Shown here: one piece after another, positions 41,865-47,240 of the stretch
Layout: the number at the start of each line of letters is the position of its first letter
How positions within the stretch are numbered: the first letter of the stretch is position 1
From: Candidatus Butyricimonas faecavium
GTDB lineage: Bacteria > Bacteroidota > Bacteroidia > Bacteroidales > Marinifilaceae
Reading direction: 5' to 3'
Length of the DNA: 47,240 nucleotides
Assembly: GCA_944321125.1 (NCBI GenBank)
Contig: CALUKD010000028.1
Location: forward strand, 1 to 47,240
Position numbers and translations under genes: made by a program
The notes under the pieces: model-generated
What the model was told of the DNA's origin: nothing
The model's input: only the letters and a program-made list of their open reading frames with translations
Databases searched by the model: none

Positions 41865-44800
41865 TTAAAAGGTTAATGAAAGATTCAGCATTAACGTACG
41901 GGCAAACGGATAGGAAGTACCCCGCTCCCGTTTTATAGAAGAAATGTAAAATATGTCTGACATATTAGCTCCTATATTAATCGTCTCAATCTTCCATTTA
42001 TCTCGCAAATAATCAGAATGTAACCTATATTCTATACTGGCACTCTGAAACTGAAACACATTGTCATCCATTACAAAACGAGAACTGGCTTTCGTTGTCG
42101 AAGAATCATATCCCTTGAAAGGTTTTATATCTCCGGCCTTTTGCCATCTATCCTCTAATACCCTGCGATCCACGTTATAAAGGTTAATTGTTCCACTTGT
42201 CACTTCCACTTTATCCAGTAATGTCTGGTTATATTGTTGTCCACCCCATTGGTAGGCAAACGAAAGGTTTATTGTTAAGTCCTTCCAAGCAAAATAAGTA
42301 CTTATATTCCCTCGATATTTAGGTTCATCTACTCCGAAATAGCGTTTATTGGAAGAATTCCAAGTTGTCGTCAAATTACCATCCTTATCCAGATAAATCT
42401 CCTTTCCAGTACTTGGGTCTATACCAACAGAAGGAACTGCCCATATAGAATTTTGCGCATATCCCTCGAATAACAAAGAATTAATTTCCGTTCCGTTAGC
42501 CATGTAAATTTCATTCTGTTTCTTAATCGCATCCGATAGTTTTGTCACTTCATTTTTCGTGTAAGCTAATTTACCCGTTATCGACCAGATAATATTCCGG
42601 TGAGTATCACGCATCAGATATCCACTTAACATTAACTCATACCCGGTATTTTTTACTTCTCCGACATTATCCACGTAAGAAGAGAAACCGTTAGCCAAAG
42701 GAATATCCATTTGCGATAAAAGGTTAGAAGTTTTCTTGCTGTAAATATCAAGAGAAGCAGAGATTCGGTTATTAAACAACCCAAGATCAATACCTCCATT
42801 CAATTCTCTAGTTACCTGCCATTTCAATTTTTCATTTCCTAACCCCATTAATTCCGCACCATTCCAAAGAATATAACGTTCTCCCGAATAACTTTTGAAT
42901 GTTGATAAAGCTTGATAGGCTTCAAATTGTTGTGACCCGGTTTCTCCATACGATCCTCGTATTTTCAATCTATTTACAACATCATGCTCTTTCAATATTT
43001 TTTCATTATGCACGTTCCAACCGATACCGACACTCCAGAAAGGAGCGAACTTGTTTTTACTTCCGAATTGAGAAGCACCGTCCACACGGAACGATCCGTC
43101 AATGTAGTAACGATTATCATAACTGTAATTCACATTACCGGTAAATCCAACCCGTCTGGTTAATTCCTCCGTTCCGGTAGGCGCTCCATCTTTTGCATAT
43201 TGCAGGGCATTACCGAGGAAATCCAGTTTACTATCCGAAAAGCCTTGTGCTACAAACGTATAACTGTAGCTTTTATCTTGTCCGATAGAGTAGTCAAACC
43301 CCGCATAAATTTGATGTTTATCGGCGAATACTTTAGAATAACTCAATGTTACATTCCCGTCAATATTCACGCTTTCCCCCGTCCCGTAAGTATAACTTCC
43401 TCTCGTTAAGTAATTCTCACTATTATTACTTGTTGCAAATGATGTATGATCCGCGGGTAAAAAATTATCAGAGGAGGTAAATTGTTTTTGCAATCCCAAT
43501 TGAGCTCGCATACGTAAACCATCCAAAATATTCCACTCGATAGAAAAATTATTGGTCAACAATGTATACTGGCTTTGATCTATCACATTCAATGAACTAT
43601 TATAAAGCGGGTTATACTGGGTTGTTCCTTTGATCGTGTAACTCTTGATATATTCCCCGTCCTCATTTTTGATCCGGTAATAGGGTTGCATTACGGCATA
43701 AGCAGAAAAATCACCATAATTACTTTCATTTGCCTTATTAATATCAAGTCCGAATTGATTCTTAAAAATCACGTTTTTTACCGAATAACTTAATGTAATC
43801 GTTCCGCTAAAAGTGTTTCTTTCAGAACCCTTCATTGCTCCTTTTATAGAATTATACCCTAAACTAACACCATAACGAAATTCTTCATTTCCCCCCTCCA
43901 ACCGTAAGTTATACTTTTGTCCAATCCCGGTTCGAACGGGTTGGCTCAACCAGTCCGTATCCACCCCTTTCAATATATCGGAATAAATCTCGTTATATCT
44001 CTTTTTTAGGTTCCGGTCATTTACCACGTTTTCTTTATCATCATATAACCCCACGATACGTTCCAATTCCAGCTTATCTTTGGCATTCAACAAATCGTAT
44101 GAAGAAAGGTCTGGCATTTGAATGTTGAGTCCCGCTTGTACAAAAACTCTCAATTTCCCGGGTTGTGGTGCCTTGGTCGTTACCACAATAACACCATTCG
44201 CTCCACGAGAACCATAAATAGCTGTTGCAGAAGCATCTTTCAATATATTAATATTTTCAATCTCCTCGTCATTAAAGTCCATTAATTTTGTCAGGGAAAT
44301 TTCAAACCCGTCCATGATCACCAAAGGAGCATTCAACTGCTGAGAAGCCTGATTGTTCAATTCATCCACGCTCATGGGTAAAGAAGAATTACCCCGGATA
44401 TTAATCTTCGGCACCACGTTCGGATTACTACCCAAAGCATTATCCATTACAACGTTAATTGAAGGATCAATATTACGCAACGTGGCTAAAAGATTCTGGC
44501 CTTTATACATTTTCAGTTCTTTGGCTGAAACTGCCGTAATAGCTCCCGTGTAACTTTCCTTGGATTTCGTAAAAATACCAGTTACCACCACATCTTCCAA
44601 TGTTTCCGAGTCCTCAAGTAATTTCACATCTAACTGTGTTTTTGAACCAATGGTAACCTCTTGAGTCTTCATTCCGACAAAAGAAAATATTAATACCTGT
44701 TCCCCATCGCTAGGTATTTCCAATTTATACTTACCATCAGCGTCCGTCGCAGTTCCCAAGTTCGTACCTTTTATAATTACCGTAACACCCGGCAACACAT

Positions 44801-45194
44801 TCCCTCTTTCATCCGAAACTTTACCTGTAATTGTTTTTGATTTTTTCTCTTCCTGACGAGTTACTGCTTTTTTACGAATAATTATTGTTTTCCCATTTAT
44901 CTCGTATCCGAGATCAGTACCTTTAAGGCAATCGGTTAAAATTTGTCCAACCGTTGCATCTTTGAACATAACATCACGCCGGACAAATGATTCCAGATTC
45001 ACATCACGATAAACGAAATCATAATCAGAACTTTTACGAATCTCACTAATAATTTCTTTCAAAGAAGCGTTTTTCAGTGAAAACGTAATCTTTTTTTCCT
45101 GCGTATGCGCATTTAGACTAATTTGAGTTGTAAAAATTAAGAAAAGGAGGAATAAAAACCGCCTCTTCCCAACGACATTAGAATTTTTCTTCAT
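41865..45194 (-). CDS. SusC/RagA family TonB-linked outer-membrane transporter with STN domain
   Basis: This roughly 1109-residue protein begins with a signal peptide, then an STN domain (about 33-110) that can contact a FecR anti-sigma. A CarboxypepD_reg-like domain follows (ITGKVSDERGNVLPGVTVIIKG, with DADGKYKLEI). The plug has EDVVVTG, NIRGNSSLP and the NILKDASATAIYGSRGANGVI motif, and a 22-strand barrel completes it. STN-bearing SusC proteins signal substrate binding across the envelope to an ECF sigma factor. I start at 45194 (MKKNSNVV) because the earlier frame contains a non-signal stretch. It lies 89 bases after fecR, with two hairpins in the gap. Confidence 0.93.
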   Translation of the reverse strand: MKKNSNVVGKRRFLFLLFLIFTTQISLNAHTQEKKITFSLKNASLKEIISEIRKSSDYDFVYRDVNLESFVRRDVMFKDATVGQILTDCLKGTDLGYEINGKTIIIRKKAVTRQEEKKSKTITGKVSDERGNVLPGVTVIIKGTNLGTATDADGKYKLEIPSDGEQVLIFSFVGMKTQEVTIGSKTQLDVKLLEDSETLEDVVVTGIFTKSKESYTGAITAVSAKELKMYKGQNLLATLRNIDPSINVVMDNALGSNPNVVPKINIRGNSSLPMSVDELNNQASQQLNAPLVIMDGFEISLTKLMDFNDEEIENINILKDASATAIYGSRGANGVIVVTTKAPQPGKLRVFVQAGLNIQMPDLSSYDLLNAKDKLELERIVGLYDDKENVVNDRNLKKRYNEIYSDILKGVDTDWLSQPVRTGIGQKYNLRLEGGNEEFRYGVSLGYNSIKGAMKGSERNTFSGTITLSYSVKNVIFKNQFGLDINKANESNYGDFSAYAVMQPYYRIKNEDGEYIKSYTIKGTTQYNPLYNSSLNVIDQSQYTLLTNNFSIEWNILDGLRMRAQLGLQKQFTSSDNFLPADHTSFATSNNSENYLTRGSYTYGTGESVNIDGNVTLSYSKVFADKHQIYAGFDYSIGQDKSYSYTFVAQGFSDSKLDFLGNALQYAKDGAPTGTEELTRRVGFTGNVNYSYDNRYYIDGSFRVDGASQFGSKNKFAPFWSVGIGWNVHNEKILKEHDVVNRLKIRGSYGETGSQQFEAYQALSTFKSYSGERYILWNGAELMGLGNEKLKWQVTRELNGGIDLGLFNNRISASLDIYSKKTSNLLSQMDIPLANGFSSYVDNVGEVKNTGYELMLSGYLMRDTHRNIIWSITGKLAYTKNEVTKLSDAIKKQNEIYMANGTEINSLLFEGYAQNSIWAVPSVGIDPSTGKEIYLDKDGNLTTTWNSSNKRYFGVDEPKYRGNISTYFAWKDLTINLSFAYQWGGQQYNQTLLDKVEVTSGTINLYNVDRRVLEDRWQKAGDIKPFKGYDSSTTKASSRFVMDDNVFQFQSASIEYRLHSDYLRDKWKIETINIGANMSDIFYISSIKRERGTSYPFARTLMLNLSLTF

Positions 45195-45222
45195 AACTTT
45201 GTTTTTTGAATTCAACAATTCC

Positions 45223-45284
45223 TCACGCCTTGTTCCCCAACAAGGTGTGAAATGCAAAAAGTAGTGTTAGCAGCGCTACTTTTT
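45223..45284 (-). promoter_or_regulatory. Two consecutive hairpins between fecR and susC
   Basis: The hairpin nearer fecR pairs AAAAAGTAG and CTACTTTTT (within 45256-45284), with a T-tract following on the minus strand; it resembles a leaky terminator. The second pairs CCTTGTT and AACAAGG (within 45223-45250) around a four-base loop and lies 29 bases before the susC ATG. Together they could attenuate susC transcription. Confidence 0.5.
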
Positions 45285-46450
45285 TATTTTACAATAACCA
45301 TATTATCCTTTATTTCAAATTGTATATCTCCGGTTTTGCTGATTAATCCCAATACTTCAGTAAACGCCTCGTGTTTCTCCATATTTAATGAAAATTGATA
45401 TGAACGTAATTCATCCCGACTGTAGAAAAACTCTATGTTATACCACCTTCCCAAATCCAACAGGATTTTCTCCAACGGGCAATTATCATACACTAAACGC
45501 CCGTCAGCCCACGCTAAATACAAATCAACATCTACGTCCCGAACCTCCAATCCCATCGTTGATTTATCAAACAACGCTTGTTTATTCGGAACAAGTTTCA
45601 CGCTTTTACCTTCTACCCTTACCATTACATGCCCACTTTCCAACGTAGTCTGTATATCCTTTTCGTCTTTATATGCCCGAACACCGAAAGTAGTTCCGGT
45701 AACCAGTACATTCAATTCGCCGGCTGTCACGACAAAAGGATGTTCCGTATTTTTTGCCACGTTAAAATAGGCTTCACCTGTCAAATAAACTCTGCGTTCT
45801 TTTCCCTGAAATTTTACAGGAAAGCTCAGTGTTGATTCCGAATTTAAAAAGATAACCGTGCCGTCCGATAACGTGAGTAAATATTCTCCGCCTCGGGGGA
45901 TCTCTAGTGTGTGAAAGATTTCAGTCGTATCGGAAGAATCGACATCCCTGTATCTTAAAGATTTGGCACTGAACAATAATAAGCTGTCACTTTGAGCAAG
46001 GTCAGAACGTAACATCTCGTTTTCCAAATCAATTTTACGTCCATCGGGCAATATCAGAATAGCCCGAGAACCTGGAATTTGCCCCCCATTCTCAATTAGC
46101 GAAACAATTTCAGTTTGTTCTTTATTTCCAGAAAAATAAAAAACACTTCCTACACTTAATATCAACACAATAACTGCCGCATATGGGGACCATTTTATTT
46201 TCCAAACAGATCGACTGGATTGCACTTTCTGTCGAAGTTTCTGCCACTCCCTTTCCTCTTCTTTTTCTGTTTTCATGAAACGGGAAATACTTTTTCCCAT
46301 ATATTCGTGTGACACCATCCGTTGGAAAAGTTCTTCATGCCTCGGAGAGGCTGTTCTCCATTCGTTCAATTCTTTCTCCTGTGCATCGTCCGTCATTTCC
46401 TGCATATAAAGGAAAATCAGTCGGGCTATATGTTCCTCTTTACTTAACAT
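45284..46450 (-). CDS. FecR family anti-sigma factor
   Basis: This 388-residue inner-membrane protein has an N-terminal cytoplasmic sigma-binding part (about 1-80), one membrane helix (about 88-108, AVIVLILSVGSVFYF) and a periplasmic FecR domain (about 170-285: TLEIPRGGEYLLTLSDGT, VYLTGEAYFNVA, VLVTGTTFGVRAY). A C-terminal STN-like DUF4974 region (LEKILLDLGRWYNIEF) follows. It should sense the SusC STN domain and release or activate an ECF sigma. No sigma gene lies upstream, contrary to the usual sigma-fecR-susC order; the only candidate is at 35508. Confidence 0.92.
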   Translation of the reverse strand: MLSKEEHIARLIFLYMQEMTDDAQEKELNEWRTASPRHEELFQRMVSHEYMGKSISRFMKTEKEEEREWQKLRQKVQSSRSVWKIKWSPYAAVIVLILSVGSVFYFSGNKEQTEIVSLIENGGQIPGSRAILILPDGRKIDLENEMLRSDLAQSDSLLLFSAKSLRYRDVDSSDTTEIFHTLEIPRGGEYLLTLSDGTVIFLNSESTLSFPVKFQGKERRVYLTGEAYFNVAKNTEHPFVVTAGELNVLVTGTTFGVRAYKDEKDIQTTLESGHVMVRVEGKSVKLVPNKQALFDKSTMGLEVRDVDVDLYLAWADGRLVYDNCPLEKILLDLGRWYNIEFFYSRDELRSYQFSLNMEKHEAFTEVLGLISKTGDIQFEIKDNMVIVK

Positions 46451-46853
46451 CTTTTGTGCTTTTATACTAAAGCGATTTGGATAGCATTTGGTGTAATAAA
46501 AAAATCACTTTTTTCTCATTTTTTTTATTATCATCTCTGTATTTGTAAGTTAGCATCCTCGTTTTCGAGCAATATCAACGCTTACATATCATGTATTAAA
46601 ATTTATCTCACATTTTCCAACTTCCTCTTGGCTTCACCGGGATCACTCAATCCACTTGAGATTTGATGATTTCCCGCTTTCTAAATTTCGCCTTGGAAAA
46701 TTCAATCGTTACCTGCCGAACGTGGATAACTCCAAACCACTTCGCGCTCACGTGGCAGCGAAATTCTCCGTAAAACAATATATGAATTACCTTCCATTAT
46801 TGTTAGAGGATAGTCCATCTTTCCGTTATGGTTTCCCTACCCTTTCGCTATAT

Positions 46854-46875
46854 CATGAACATAGCATGAACATAG
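46854..46875. repeat. Tandem 11-bp direct repeat
   Basis: CATGAACATAG occurs twice without spacing (46854-46864, 46865-46875). Confidence 0.8.
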
Positions 46876-46880
46876 CAACT

Positions 46881-46927
46881 ACATAACATGTACACTGGCC
46901 GGTGTACATGCTCCGTTCGTGTTATGT
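46881..46927. repeat. Nested inverted repeats forming a two-tier hairpin
   Basis: CATGTACAC (46887) and GTGTACATG (ending 46910) pair perfectly around TGGCCG. Outside them ACATAAC (46881-46887) pairs with GTTATGT (46921-46927). The arms would give a cruciform in DNA or a long hairpin in RNA. Confidence 0.6.
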
Positions 46928-47240
46928 TGGAACTCTGTTGATGCCCGCGGGCAGGGGTAGAGGAAGGATTAGCAGGGGGCAGGCCTCCCCCGTGTAAGAG
47001 AAAGTTTTGGCTAATGTTCCCATGCCATTGATTACAATTTAAACCGGAATCTCGTTGTCACTTCTACGGCCAACAAGGAAAATCTTCACCGGTTCTTACC
47101 GCCAGAAATAAAAAAGAAAACTTACATACAATTGGGAACCTAGAAGAAAAGCTGTCTATTTACTTTTAGACATTTACTTTTGCAGTATTAAAATATAGGT
47201 TAATAATATATCTTTGAAAAAAGAGTTGCAGTGCACTAAT

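Larger units (their letters stand above)
46451..47240. other. Gene-free right end with repeats and promoter motifs
   Basis: No convincing reading frame occurs in these 790 bases; the longest frame, at 46656, needs TTG and has no recognisable features. The region holds the fecR promoter area, the tandem and inverted repeats listed separately, and a GC-rich patch at 46940-46995 that includes GCCCGCGGGC and a GGGGG/CCCCC hairpin. It ends in TACTTTTG (47175-47182) and TATCTTTG (47209-47216), which match the -7 consensus. These point rightwards to a gene beyond the window. Confidence 0.5.

Noticed and set aside
46656-46886. 76-residue open frame on the plus strand
   Set aside because: It starts with TTG, has no promoter or family signature and runs into the tandem repeats.
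1-47240. CRISPR array, transposase or prophage genes
   Set aside because: No regularly spaced repeats, DDE or serine recombinase proteins, or phage structural genes were seen.

Overview
The window looks like chromosomal DNA of a Bacteroidales bacterium. It has SusC/SusD outer-membrane pairs, FecR/ECF signalling, an S46 dipeptidyl-peptidase, promoters with the Bacteroidetes -7 element (TAnnTTTG) and weak Shine-Dalgarno sites. Butyrate kinase beside ordinary housekeeping genes suggests a butyrate producer of the Butyricimonas/Odoribacter type. That placement is inference from gene content, not from a marker alignment. I see no phage, transposase, CRISPR array or rRNA.

Layout. 1-315 is non-coding and rich in inverted repeats. 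316-6303 holds a small Cys-type alpha/beta hydrolase, a perR-rbr oxidative-stress operon with a PerR-like box, a small membrane protein / TonB receptor / lipoprotein trio, and Fe-type superoxide dismutase. 6305-11899 (minus) is a compact run: HEPN-motif protein, Rossmann/DUF2520 protein, KdsC-like phosphatase, UbiA prenyltransferase, Maf, and an S46 peptidase whose specificity residue is Arg (DPP11 type). 12030-18177 (plus) carries a class IV aminotransferase, a serine hydrolase, glycerate kinase, butyrate kinase and a secreted alpha/beta hydrolase. 18250-29950 (minus) reads in transcription order: a triple-AAA+ protein, a MATE exporter, purL, xpt, a xanthine permease and an M20 amidohydrolase, so purine synthesis and salvage sit together. 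30070-35127 mixes a Dabb protein, a secreted papain-like peptidase with a lipoprotein partner, two tandem tRNA-Gly genes, gamma-carbonic anhydrase, ribulose-5-phosphate epimerase, FtsE and a SPOR lipoprotein.

From 46450 down to 36072 (minus) lies a nutrient-uptake operon: FecR anti-sigma, SusC with an STN domain, SusD, a DUF4843 lipoprotein, a PKD-like lipoprotein, a TlpA-type thiol oxidoreductase and a heavily frameshifted amidohydrolase pseudogene. The only ECF sigma factor in the window lies at the far end of this operon on the opposite strand (35508-36056), not upstream of fecR. The last 790 bases carry no convincing gene but contain tandem and inverted repeats, a GC-rich patch and rightward promoter motifs.

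The most unusual object is the 1149-residue protein at 26501-29950. It has two tandem beta-sandwich-like repeats followed by three CbxX/CfqX-type AAA+ domains. Two of the three P-loops lack the usual Thr/Ser, and the family's SRF arginine is missing from every domain. It overlaps a MATE transporter gene by ATGA. Other points of interest are the papain-like peptidase/lipoprotein pair next to tRNA genes, the RNxxxH protein, the decayed amidohydrolase and the displaced sigma factor.
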